Part shown: positions 16,137 to 24,271 of the stretch, one piece after another
Layout: each line of letters starts with the position of its first letter
Numbering within the stretch: position 1 is the first letter of the stretch
Assembly (NCBI RefSeq): GCF_014647515.1
Contig: NZ_BMPI01000040.1
Location: 39,287-103,286 of the forward strand
DNA length: 64,000 nt
Direction of reading: 5' to 3'
Origin: Dactylosporangium sucinum
Lineage (GTDB): Bacteria; Actinomycetota; Actinomycetes; Mycobacteriales; Micromonosporaceae
Position numbers and translations under genes: made by a program
The notes under the pieces: model-generated
What the model was told of the DNA's origin: nothing
Seen by the model: only the letters and a program-made list of their open reading frames with translations
Database searches by the model: none

Positions 16137-17153
16137 GTGAAACCCAGTTCCCGCGTCACGATCCGGGACGTCGCGGTCGCCGCCGGCGTCTCGGTCGCCA
16201 CGGTGTCCAAGGTGCTCAACGCCCGTTACGGCGTCTCCGCGGCCACCAGCGCCCACGTGCAGAGCGTCATCCGCGAGCTGGGCTACGAGGCCAGCCTCGT
16301 GGCGCAGAGCCTGCGCAACCACCGCACGAACGTCATCGGCATCCTGGTCGCCGACCTGGAGCCGTTCAGCACCGAGCTGCTCAAGGGCGCGGCGAAGGCG
16401 ATCAAGGGCACCGGGTACGAGCTCGTGGTGTACTCCGCGGGCGGCCGGTCGAGCGACCACGCGGGCTGGGAACAGCGCTACCTCTCCCGGCTGTCGGGCA
16501 CCCTCATCGACGGCGCGGTCCTGGTCACCCCGACGGTCGTCGACGTCGACTACGGCACCGCCGTCGTCGCCGTCGACCCGCACGCCGGCCCGAGCGGGCT
16601 GCCCACCGTCGACTCCGACAACCTGCTCGGCGCGCGGCTGGGCACCCAGCACCTGCTGGACCTCGGCCACCGGCGCATCGCGATGCTCAGCGGCCGGCCC
16701 GACCTGGAGTCGGCGAAGCTGCGCGAGCTGGGGTACACCGACGCGCTGCGCGCGGCCGGCGTGCCCATCGACCAGGCGCTCATCCAGGTCGGCAACTACG
16801 ACCCGGACGCCTCGGCCGAGGCCGCCCGGCGCCTGCTGGCGGGGCCCGACCGGCCCACCGCGATCTTCGCGGCCAACGACATCTCGGCCATCGCGGCGAT
16901 CGAGGTCGCGGTCGGCATGGGCCTGCGGGTCCCGGAGGACCTGTCGGTCGTCGGGTTCGACAACGTGCCCGAGGCCGCCCTCGCCACGCCGGCCCTCACC
17001 ACCGTCGAGCAACCCATCCACGAGATGGGCCACCGCGCGATCGACCTGCTCATCCAGCTGATGCGCGGTGAGCAGGTCGAGGCGACGCACGTCCGCCTCA
17101 CCACGAGCCTCGTGGTGCGGCAGTCCACCAGGGCAATTGGAGCTAACGCGTGA
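16137..17153 (+). CDS. LacI family transcriptional regulator
   Basis: 338 residues from GTG 16137, placing the HTH at the N-terminus as usual (VTIRDVAVAAGVSVATVSKV). The hinge region has RNHRTNVIGILVADLE, followed by a periplasmic-binding-protein fold with DGAVLVTP, DNLLGARLGTQHLLDLGHRR, IFAANDISAIAAI and SVVGFDNVPEA. It probably represses the divergent importer and its own operon until a xylo- or cello-oligosaccharide binds. An upstream in-frame GTG/ATG would run into the operator, so 16137 is preferred. The stop overlaps the GH3 start by 4 bp. Confidence 0.93.
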   Translation: MKPSSRVTIRDVAVAAGVSVATVSKVLNARYGVSAATSAHVQSVIRELGYEASLVAQSLRNHRTNVIGILVADLEPFSTELLKGAAKAIKGTGYELVVYSAGGRSSDHAGWEQRYLSRLSGTLIDGAVLVTPTVVDVDYGTAVVAVDPHAGPSGLPTVDSDNLLGARLGTQHLLDLGHRRIAMLSGRPDLESAKLRELGYTDALRAAGVPIDQALIQVGNYDPDASAEAARRLLAGPDRPTAIFAANDISAIAAIEVAVGMGLRVPEDLSVVGFDNVPEAALATPALTTVEQPIHEMGHRAIDLLIQLMRGEQVEATHVRLTTSLVVRQSTRAIGANA

Positions 17154-19489
17154 CACTTGACAGCGGCGTCGCCGCCGGGACCTGGCGGGACGCCTCGGCG
17201 CCCGTCGCGGTGCGGGTGGCGGACCTCATGGCCCGGATGTCGCTGCGCGAGAAGGTGGCGCAGATGTACGGGATCTGGCTGAACATCGACGAGACCGCCG
17301 GGGAGGTCGCCCCGCACCAGCACGACCAGGCCGCCGAGCCGGTCGACTGGCCGGAGCTCATCCGCCACGGACTCGGCCAGGTCACGCGGACCTACGGCAC
17401 CATCCCGATCGCCCCCGCCGACGGCGCCGCCCGCGTCGCCCGCCTGCAGCGCGAGATCGTCGCCGCCGGCCGCTTCGGCATCCCGGCCGTCATGCACGAG
17501 GAGGTCCTCACCGGCCTCGCGGCCTGGCAGGCCACCATCTACCCCGGCCCGCTGTCCTGGGGCGCCAGCTTCGACCCGGCGCTCGTCGAGGAGATGGGCG
17601 CCCGCATCGGCGCGACCATGCGCCGCCTCGGCATCCAGCAGGGCCTCGCCCCGGTCCTCGACGTCGCCCGCGACCTGCGCTGGGGCCGCGTCGAGGAGAC
17701 GATCGGCGAGGATCCGCACCTGGTCGGCACGATCGGCAGCGCCTACGTGCGGGGCCTGCAGTCCGCCGGGGTCGTGGCCACCCTCAAGCACTTCGCCGGC
17801 TACTCCGCCTCGCGCGCCGGGCGCAACCTCGCGCCGGTCTCCATCGGCCCGCGCGAGGTCGCCGACGTGCTGCTGCCGCCGTTCGAGATGGCACTGCGGG
17901 CCGGCGCCCGCTCGGTCATGAACAGCTACACCGACAACGACGGCGTCCCCGTCGCCGCCGACCCGACCGTCCTCACCGGGCTGCTCCGCGACGAGCTGCA
18001 GTTCACCGGCACCGTCGTCTCCGACTACTTCGCGGTCGCGTTCCTGCAGACCCTGCACGGCGTCGCCGGCAGCCGCGCCGACGCCGCCGCCCAGGCCCTG
18101 CTCGCCGGCATCGACGTCGAGCTGCCCGGCGTCAACTGCTACGGCCCGCCCCTGCTGGCGGCGATCGAGTCCGGCCACGTCGACGAGACCCTCGTCGACC
18201 GGGCGGTGGCCCGCATCCTGACCCAGAAGTGCGAGCTCGGCCTGCTCGACCCCGACTGGCGGCCCGAGCCGCCGGCGCTGGACACCGGCGACTTCGAGGT
18301 CGACGACCCGGCCTCGCGCGACCTCGCCCGGCGCCTCGCCGAGCGCGCCGTCGTCCTGCTGCGCAACGAGCCCGTCGCGGACGGCGCCCCGGTGCTCCCG
18401 CTGCGCCCGGGCGCCCGCCTGGCCGTGGTCGGCCCCGGCGCTGCGGACCCCAGCATGCAGCTGGGGTGCTACTCGTTCCCCCGCCACGTCCTCGTCCACC
18501 ACCCCGACGTGCCGACGGGCGTCGACCTGCCGTCGATTGTGGACAGCCTGCGCGGGGCGCACGACGTCAGCTACGCGCTGGGCTGTTCGGTCCTGGGCGG
18601 CGACGACGCGGACATCGCCGCCGCGGTGGAGGCCGCCGCCTCGGCGGACGTGTGCGTGGCGGTCCTGGGCGACCTGGCCGGCCTGTTCGGCACCGGTACC
18701 TCCGGCGAGGGCTGCGACGCCGCCGACCTGCGCCTGCCCGGCCGCCAGGAGGAGCTGCTGGAGGCGCTGCTCGCCACCGGCACCCCGGTCGTGCTGGTCC
18801 TCCTGGTCGGTCGCCCGTACGAGCTGTCCCGCCAGATCGACCGCCTGGCCGCGGCCGTCTGCGGCTTCTTCCCGGGCGAAGAGGGCGCGGCGGCGGTCGC
18901 CGGCGTGCTCACCGGCCGGGTCAACCCGTCCGGGCGGCTGCCGGTCAGCTTCCCGGCGGCGGGCGCCAGCCAGCCGTCCACGTACCTCGCCGCACCGCTC
19001 GCCCGCCGCAGCGACGTGAGCACGGTCGACCCGACACCGCTCTTCCCGTTCGGGCACGGCCTGTCGTACGCGAGCGCCGAGTGGGGCGAGGTCGTCCTCG
19101 ACGCGCCCGGCGGCTGGCCGACGGACGGCGCCGTCGAGCTGGCCGTCCCGCTGTCGAACCCGACCGACCGGGAGACGAGCACGGTGGTCCAGGTGTACCT
19201 CCACGACCCGGTCGCCGAGGTTGCCCGCCCGGTCGTGCAGCTGCTGGCCGCGCCGCGGGTCGACCTGGCGCCGGGCGAGCGCCGGACGGTCGTGGTCGGC
19301 CTGCACGCCGACCTGCTGTCCTACCCGGGCCGCTCCGGCCACCGGCTGGTCGAGCCGGGCGAGGTCGAGCTGCGGGTGGGCGCGTCGAGCGCCGACGTCC
19401 ACGCGACGCTGCGGCTGGAGGTGGTCGGGTCACGCCGCAAGGTAGGCGCCGACCGCCACCTGACCCCGGAGATCACCCTGATCCCATAA
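17150..19489 (+). CDS. glycoside hydrolase family 3 beta-xylosidase/beta-glucosidase
   Basis: 779 residues from GTG 17150 (GTGA overlap with lacI). No signal peptide, so it acts on imported oligosaccharides in the cytoplasm. The N-terminal barrel has LREKVAQMYG, PAVMHEEVLTG, VLDVARDLRWGRVEETIGED, TLKHFAGY and nucleophile D292 in VVSDYFAV. The C-terminal alpha/beta sandwich has AVVLLRNE and FFPGEEGAAAVA, and a fibronectin-III-like domain closes the protein (about 660-770, PLFPFGHGLSYA onward). The layout resembles intracellular BxlA-type beta-xylosidases, which releases xylose from xylobiose; glucosidase activity cannot be excluded. Confidence 0.92.
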   Translation: MTLDSGVAAGTWRDASAPVAVRVADLMARMSLREKVAQMYGIWLNIDETAGEVAPHQHDQAAEPVDWPELIRHGLGQVTRTYGTIPIAPADGAARVARLQREIVAAGRFGIPAVMHEEVLTGLAAWQATIYPGPLSWGASFDPALVEEMGARIGATMRRLGIQQGLAPVLDVARDLRWGRVEETIGEDPHLVGTIGSAYVRGLQSAGVVATLKHFAGYSASRAGRNLAPVSIGPREVADVLLPPFEMALRAGARSVMNSYTDNDGVPVAADPTVLTGLLRDELQFTGTVVSDYFAVAFLQTLHGVAGSRADAAAQALLAGIDVELPGVNCYGPPLLAAIESGHVDETLVDRAVARILTQKCELGLLDPDWRPEPPALDTGDFEVDDPASRDLARRLAERAVVLLRNEPVADGAPVLPLRPGARLAVVGPGAADPSMQLGCYSFPRHVLVHHPDVPTGVDLPSIVDSLRGAHDVSYALGCSVLGGDDADIAAAVEAAASADVCVAVLGDLAGLFGTGTSGEGCDAADLRLPGRQEELLEALLATGTPVVLVLLVGRPYELSRQIDRLAAAVCGFFPGEEGAAAVAGVLTGRVNPSGRLPVSFPAAGASQPSTYLAAPLARRSDVSTVDPTPLFPFGHGLSYASAEWGEVVLDAPGGWPTDGAVELAVPLSNPTDRETSTVVQVYLHDPVAEVARPVVQLLAAPRVDLAPGERRTVVVGLHADLLSYPGRSGHRLVEPGEVELRVGASSADVHATLRLEVVGSRRKVGADRHLTPEITLIP

Positions 19490-19498
19490 CCGCCCCTC

Positions 19499-19588
19499 CC
19501 TCCGCGTCGATCTTGCAGTTGTGGTGCCTGACAAACCCGGACATTGTGGGAGTGTCGCGGCACCACAACTGCAAGATCGACGCGGAGG
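19499..19588. repeat. perfect 30-bp inverted repeat with a 30-bp spacer
   Basis: Left arm 19499-19528 starts CCTCCGCGTCGATCTTGCAG; right arm 19559-19588 is its exact reverse complement; the spacer is 19529-19558. It lies 10 bp after the GH3 stop and before the convergent esterase. It could act as a bidirectional terminator, but arms this long and perfect also suit a dispersed palindromic element. Confidence 0.8.
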
Positions 19589-19647
19589 GCGGAGGGCGGA
19601 GGCCCGGGGGAGCGGGGGAGCCGGGGGAGCGGGGGAGTGGGGGTGGG

Positions 19648-19674
19648 GGTGCCCCGCCGGGCGGGCGGGGCACC
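19648..19674 (-). terminator. terminator of the esterase gene, next to a G-rich run
   Basis: An 11-bp stem, GGTGCCCCGCC (19648-19658) with GGCGGGGCACC (19664-19674), lies 8 bp past the leftward esterase stop. The adjoining 19584-19650 is almost pure G-runs (repeats of GGGGGAGC and GGGGGT) on the plus strand. Confidence 0.6.
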
Positions 19675-19681
19675 ACTCGGG

Positions 19682-20974
19682 TCAGGACGCGGTGCAGGTG
19701 GGGGTCAGCGTGCCGGCCGTGCCGGTCGACTGGAAGCCGAACTCGGTGTACTGGCCCGCGGCGATCGTCCCGTTGTAGGACACGTTCGTGAACGTGACCG
19801 CGCCGCTGCTCGCGCTGCGGTTGGCGTTCCAGGCGTTGGTGATCGTGGCGCCCGAGGGCAGGGTCAGCCGCACCGACCACGAGCTCGTGGCGGACGAGCC
19901 GGCCACGACCCGGATCGTGGCGACGAACCCGCCCTGCCACTGGTTGATCGAGACCGTGGAGGTGCAGCCGCCGGGGCCCGGGTTCGAGGGCGACGACGAC
20001 GGTGAGGGGGGAGTCGACGGCGACGCGGAGGACGGGGGCGGCGAGGTCGGGCCCGTCCCGGTCAGGCCGAAGAACTCGATCGCCATCGCGGCCTGGCCGG
20101 CCAGCGGCAGCGAGTGCCCGACGCCCGAGATGCTGATCGCCTCGACCGGCGCCTGCGCGCTCGCGTTGCCGTAGCGGGTGCGGGTCCAGTTCGGCTGCGG
20201 CGAGTCCGTGAACACCGGAGTCTGGCTGATGCCGAGCACGTTCGTCCACTGCTCGATCTCTTCGGTGAAGTTCGGGTAGGCGAGCGTCGTGTCCGTCGTG
20301 CCGTGCCACACCTGCATCCGCGGGCGGGCCCCGGTGTACCCCGGGTACGCCGCCCGGACCAGGTCGCCCCACTGCTGGCCGGTCATGTTGCGCTGGCCGC
20401 TGGAGCACTGGCTGTTCCACGACGAGCCGTCGGTGGTCGCGAAGCAGCCGAACGGCACGCCCATGAACGCGGCGCCGGCCTTGAACACGTCGGGGTAGTC
20501 GCCGAGCAGGACGTTCGTCATCATGCCGCCCGACGACGCGCCGGTGACGTACACGCGATTCGGGTCGGCGTTGTTGTGCTGCAGGACATAGTTGACCATC
20601 GACATGATGCCGACCGGGTCGCTGCCCCCGCCGCGGCGCAGCGCCTGCGGTGAGGAGACGTCGAAGCAGCTGCCGCTGCGGGTCGCGGACGGGTAGACCA
20701 CGATAAATCCGTAGCGGTCGGCGAGCGAGGCGAACTCGGTGCCCGAGTAGAACGCCGGGCCCGAGCCGGTGCAGTAGTGCACGGCCACCACGACCGCCGG
20801 CCGGGCGGCGACCGTGTTCGGCACGTACAGGTGCATCCGCAGGTTGGAGGGGTTGGTGCCGAAGTTGGTGACCTCGGTCAGGGTCGCGGCCTGCGCCGGC
20901 GACGCAAGCAGGGCGATGCCGGTGACGGCCAGCGCGATGGCGGCCAGCCCGGCGAGGAGGCGATTGCGGTTCAT
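19682..20974 (-). CDS. secreted CE1/PHB-depolymerase-type esterase with CBM2, likely acetylxylan or feruloyl esterase
   Basis: 430 residues from the ATG at 20972-20974 (an upstream in-frame GTG adds eight residues outside the signal). Signal peptide about 1-32 (ALAVTGIALLASPAQA). The alpha/beta-hydrolase domain (about 33-310) has AVHYCTGSGPAF (oxyanion region), nucleophile Ser in VTGASSGGMM, VWHGTTDTTL and a catalytic His in ISGVGHSLP. A PS-rich linker leads to a family 2 carbohydrate-binding module (about 335-430) with exposed Trp in INQWQGGF, SSWSVRL and NAWNANR. It removes acetyl or feruloyl side groups from xylan, assisting the GH10 enzyme. TTTCGAAA and TGAAACTTTCA boxes sit upstream. Confidence 0.88.
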   Translation of the reverse strand: MNRNRLLAGLAAIALAVTGIALLASPAQAATLTEVTNFGTNPSNLRMHLYVPNTVAARPAVVVAVHYCTGSGPAFYSGTEFASLADRYGFIVVYPSATRSGSCFDVSSPQALRRGGGSDPVGIMSMVNYVLQHNNADPNRVYVTGASSGGMMTNVLLGDYPDVFKAGAAFMGVPFGCFATTDGSSWNSQCSSGQRNMTGQQWGDLVRAAYPGYTGARPRMQVWHGTTDTTLAYPNFTEEIEQWTNVLGISQTPVFTDSPQPNWTRTRYGNASAQAPVEAISISGVGHSLPLAGQAAMAIEFFGLTGTGPTSPPPSSASPSTPPSPSSSPSNPGPGGCTSTVSINQWQGGFVATIRVVAGSSATSSWSVRLTLPSGATITNAWNANRSASSGAVTFTNVSYNGTIAAGQYTEFGFQSTGTAGTLTPTCTAS

Positions 20975-21010
20975 GCCCACACCTTGACCCGCGCACAATG
21001 GACATTTATG

Positions 21011-21070
21011 TTTTTCGAAAAAGTCTTGCGTGCGAGGCGGCCTTTTCGAACTTGAATCGTGAAACTTTCA
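21011..21070. promoter_or_regulatory. palindromic boxes in the esterase/condensation-gene divergent promoter
   Basis: The divergent region holds a perfect 12-bp palindrome TTTTTCGAAAAA (21011-21022), a partial copy TTTTCGAA (21043-21050) and TGAAACTTTCA (21060-21070). The GAAA-N-TTTC pattern resembles boxes upstream of the GH10 gene and the published BxlR-type CGAA-N-TTCG site. Probable xylan-responsive operators for the esterase. Confidence 0.5.
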
Positions 21071-21142
21071 GCCGTCGCCGCAAAGTGTCTTGTTTTCGCA
21101 AACCATGGGCCGGGTGGCCAATTCGGGGTGGCCTGAACGGTG

Positions 21143-22909
21143 ATGACAGCCGTCCATGGAAGCCAGCATGATCGATGTGTGCCGGCCCCGTCACCCACCG
21201 AACAGCCCCTCGTCCCGCTCACCCGACTGGTCTCCGTTCCCGTGCGGTTCCAGGGCTGGCGGGCCACGACCGGTCCGCTGACCGTCGGCCAGCTCAACAT
21301 CGCCCGGTGGCTGGCCGACGCGCCGCAGGCCCCGGCCGCCCTGCTCGACCAGGTCTTCGACGTCCCGCCCGGCACCCGGGTCGCCGACGTCGCCGAGTGC
21401 TTCGGCGTCCTGCTGTGCCGCCACGAGGGCCTGCGCAGCCGGTACGTGCCCGGCGAGCCGGGGGAGCAGCGCGTGCTCACCGCCGGCGAGCTGCCGATGG
21501 CCGTCTACGAGGCGGGCGACGGCGAGGCCCCGGAGCGCGTCGCCGCCCGGATCGTCGAGCTGACCCGCGCCGAGCGGCTCGACGTGACGGTGGATCCGCC
21601 GGTACGCCTGGCGGTCGCGATCCGCCACGGCGTCGTGCTCACCGCGGTCGCCGTCTACTCGCACCTGGCCGTCGACTTCCAGGCCCTGGTCGTCCTCGAC
21701 CACGAGTTCGCCGAGATGATCCGCGATCCGGCGGCCCGCGTGCTCGGCGAGGCCCGCCAGCAGCCGCTCGACCGGGCCACCGTGGAACGCCAGCCGGCCC
21801 GGCGGCGCCGCCTCGACCAGGCCCTGCGGTACTGGAGCCGCCACCTCGCCACCGCCCCGGTCCATTTCTACGCGAAGCCGCGGGTGCACCACGCCACCGG
21901 CTCGGGCGCCTGCGGCATGACGTCGGAGACGGCCGCCCGCGCCCTCGACCGGATTGCGGCCCGCACCCAGGTCAGCCGGCCCACCATCGTGCTCGCCGCG
22001 CTCAGCGTCCTGCTGTCGCACCGCACCGGCTACCACACCTGCCAGTTCGTGATGCTCTCGGCCAACCGGTTCGAGTCGAGCCTGCAGCGGTACGTCGGGA
22101 CGCTCGCCCAGTCGACCTACGTCTCCGTCGAGGTGGGCGACGCCGGCTTCGACGAACTGGTGCGCCGCTGCTTCGGCGCCGTGCTGCAGGCCGGGCTGCA
22201 CGGGGCGTACGACGTGTACCGCCAGCACGACCACGCCGTCTGGGTCGCCTCCGAGCGGGGCGTCGCGCCCTCGTTCGAGCCGTTGTTCAACAGCATCGTC
22301 GTGGACACCCGCGGCTTCGACCCGGTGCCTTCCGCCGGTACCCCCGCCGAAACCCACCTGGAATGGACCGACCTCCCGCCGACCGACATCCTGCTGCGCT
22401 TCGACCTCGGCCGGGTCGACGGCGCGCTGGTCGCCCGCGTGTGGACCGGCGACACCGGCCGGGTCACCCCGGACGAGGCCCGCGACCTGCTGCTGGCCCT
22501 GGAGAAGCTGCTCGTCGCCGCGGCGGAGGCCGACCTCGGCCACGACACCGCCGTCGCCGTCACCGGGCTGGCCCCGATCGAGCGCCCGCCCGGCTGGCTG
22601 CTCGTCGACAACTGCTGGGTCGACCTGGCCGACATCCAGTGCCTGCTCGACGAGGCGCTCGCCCCCGCCGTGACCCGGGTCTTCGCCGACGTGGACGGCG
22701 ATCCGCTCGTCGCCTACGTCTCCTTCGCCCCCGACGGCCCGGCCACCCCCGCCGAGGCCCACCGCCGCAGCCTGGCCCGCCTGCCCGGCCGGCACGCGGC
22801 GATGGCGCCCCGGCGGTACGTGATCTGCCAGGGCGCACCGGACAACCCGGCGAGCCCGGAGGCGTGGCGCCGCCTGCCGGTCCTGGCGTCCGGCACCGGC
22901 CGCAAGTAG
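21143..22909 (+). CDS. stand-alone condensation-domain protein with a degenerate adenylation C-terminal subdomain
   Basis: 588 residues from ATG 21143 (GTG 21140 or 21179 also possible). Residues about 25-450 have the NRPS condensation fold: GPLTVGQLNIARWL, LLCRHEGLRSRYV, the active-site motif as SHLAVDF instead of HHxxxDG (second His and Asp kept, Gly lost), and the late FNSIVVDTRGFD segment. Residues about 480-585 (VDLADIQCLLDE, LVAYVSF, LPGRHAAMAPRRYVI) resemble the small C-terminal subdomain of adenylation enzymes without its catalytic lysine region. No carrier or adenylation core is present. It may be a free acyl or aminoacyl transferase. No other biosynthetic genes adjoin it. Confidence 0.75.
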   Translation: MTAVHGSQHDRCVPAPSPTEQPLVPLTRLVSVPVRFQGWRATTGPLTVGQLNIARWLADAPQAPAALLDQVFDVPPGTRVADVAECFGVLLCRHEGLRSRYVPGEPGEQRVLTAGELPMAVYEAGDGEAPERVAARIVELTRAERLDVTVDPPVRLAVAIRHGVVLTAVAVYSHLAVDFQALVVLDHEFAEMIRDPAARVLGEARQQPLDRATVERQPARRRRLDQALRYWSRHLATAPVHFYAKPRVHHATGSGACGMTSETAARALDRIAARTQVSRPTIVLAALSVLLSHRTGYHTCQFVMLSANRFESSLQRYVGTLAQSTYVSVEVGDAGFDELVRRCFGAVLQAGLHGAYDVYRQHDHAVWVASERGVAPSFEPLFNSIVVDTRGFDPVPSAGTPAETHLEWTDLPPTDILLRFDLGRVDGALVARVWTGDTGRVTPDEARDLLLALEKLLVAAAEADLGHDTAVAVTGLAPIERPPGWLLVDNCWVDLADIQCLLDEALAPAVTRVFADVDGDPLVAYVSFAPDGPATPAEAHRRSLARLPGRHAAMAPRRYVICQGAPDNPASPEAWRRLPVLASGTGRK

Positions 22910-22944
22910 GTCGCAAGTAGGTCGCAAGCAGGTCGCAGGTGGGG
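22901..22944 (+). repeat. 11-bp tandem repeat across a stop codon
   Basis: Four units of the pattern CGCAAGTAGGT begin at 22901, 22912, 22923 and 22934; the first two are identical and the last two diverged. The TAG stop of the upstream gene (22907-22909) lies in unit 1. Confidence 0.7.
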
Positions 22945-23003
22945 GTTGCGGAGGGCTACTAGGGTGCCGAACACCCGCCCTCAACGGAAACGGTTGGCAG
23001 CGC

Positions 23004-24173
23004 GTGCCCTCGACAGATGAGCTCATCAAGGACGTCCGCACGAACGGCGGCACCCACCTCGACCTGTCCGGTCGCCGCCTCACGAAACTACGTCCGGCCG
23101 TCCGAGATCTCACCACGGTCACCACACTCGACCTGCGCGACAACCGGCTGACCGCGCTGCCGGCCTGGATCGGCGAGCTGACCGCGCTGACCGAGATACG
23201 CCTCGACAACAACCAGCTCACCGCGCTGCCCGACGAGCTCGGCGAGCTGGTCGCGCTCCAGCATCTCACGGCCAGCCGCAACCAACTGGGGACGCTGCCC
23301 GACCGGATGCGCGACCTCGCCGCACTGACCACGCTGTGCCTCGACCGCAACGAGTTCACGACGCTGCCCGACTGGTGCGCCGACCTGCGTTCCCTGCAGA
23401 CCCTTCGCGTCGCCGACAACAAGCTGACCCGGCTGCCCGACACCATCGGCGAGCTGGCCGCACTCGTCGAACTCCGCGCCGGCAACAACGCGATCGACGC
23501 GCTGCCGGAGGCGATCTGTGATCTCGGCGCTCTCCGCTCGCTGCAGCTGGGCGGCAACGAGATCGTGGCGTTGCCCGACCCGATCGGAAAGCTGTCCTGC
23601 CTGACCGAGCTGGATCTGAACTCGAACCAGCTCACCGCCTTGCCCGCGTCGTTCGCCGACCTCGTCAACCTGGCCGCGCTGTCGTTGGGATTCAACCCGT
23701 TCACCGAGTTCCCGGCGCAGCTGCGCGGCTGCACCGCGCTCGAATATCTCTACTTCACCGGCGTGGTGAGCGAGGTGCCCGGCTGGATCGGCGAGCTGAC
23801 CCGGCTGACCCGGCTCGCCATCCGCAACGGTCGGCTGACCGAGCTGCCCGAGTCGATCGGCGATCTCACGGCACTGACCTGGCTGGTCATCACCGGCCAC
23901 GAGCTTGCGACGGTCCCCGACTCGATCGGCCGGCTCCGCCAGCTGGACAGCTTGGACCTGTCGTACAACAAGCTGCGCTCGTTGCCCGACTCGATCGGCA
24001 ACCTGCACGCGTTGCGCGCGCTCTACCTCGACGAGAACCTGCTCACCGAACTGCCCGAGTCGGTTCAGGCGCTCGACCGGCTGCAATACCTACGCGCCAG
24101 GTTCAACTCGTTCACCGGGAAGCCCCGCGTTCCGGCGACCACCAAGGTCGAGGCCAGGCCCAACCGCTTCTGA
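23004..24173 (+). CDS. leucine-rich repeat protein
   Basis: 389 residues from GTG 23004. Almost the whole chain is built from about fifteen 23-residue repeats of the pattern LxxLxLxxNxLTxLPxxIGxL, as in LDLRDNRLTALPAWIGELTA and LDLSYNKLRSLPDSIGNLHA. There is no signal peptide, membrane segment, kinase or ROCO domain, so it is a cytoplasmic protein-interaction solenoid. Repeat 11 (around LEYLYFTGVVSEVPGW) departs from consensus and may be a capping or ligand site. The short N-terminal region and the basic tail (TKVEARPNRF) are unique. Partner unknown; neighbours give no clue. Confidence 0.9.
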   Translation: MPSTDELIKDVRTNGGTHLDLSGRRLTKLRPAVRDLTTVTTLDLRDNRLTALPAWIGELTALTEIRLDNNQLTALPDELGELVALQHLTASRNQLGTLPDRMRDLAALTTLCLDRNEFTTLPDWCADLRSLQTLRVADNKLTRLPDTIGELAALVELRAGNNAIDALPEAICDLGALRSLQLGGNEIVALPDPIGKLSCLTELDLNSNQLTALPASFADLVNLAALSLGFNPFTEFPAQLRGCTALEYLYFTGVVSEVPGWIGELTRLTRLAIRNGRLTELPESIGDLTALTWLVITGHELATVPDSIGRLRQLDSLDLSYNKLRSLPDSIGNLHALRALYLDENLLTELPESVQALDRLQYLRARFNSFTGKPRVPATTKVEARPNRF

Positions 24174-24271
24174 CGCCCGCGTTCGACGAACGCCGTCCCC
24201 AGTCATGAAATGGGCCTTAAGCATTGCTTTGGCCGGTGGGTGGCCCGGCCGGCGTTGGTTACGATCCGGCG

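Noticed and set aside
19584..19650. Functional G-quadruplex regulator
   Set aside because: G-runs are real, but it lies between convergent gene ends in a 72% GC genome, so no regulatory role can be supported.
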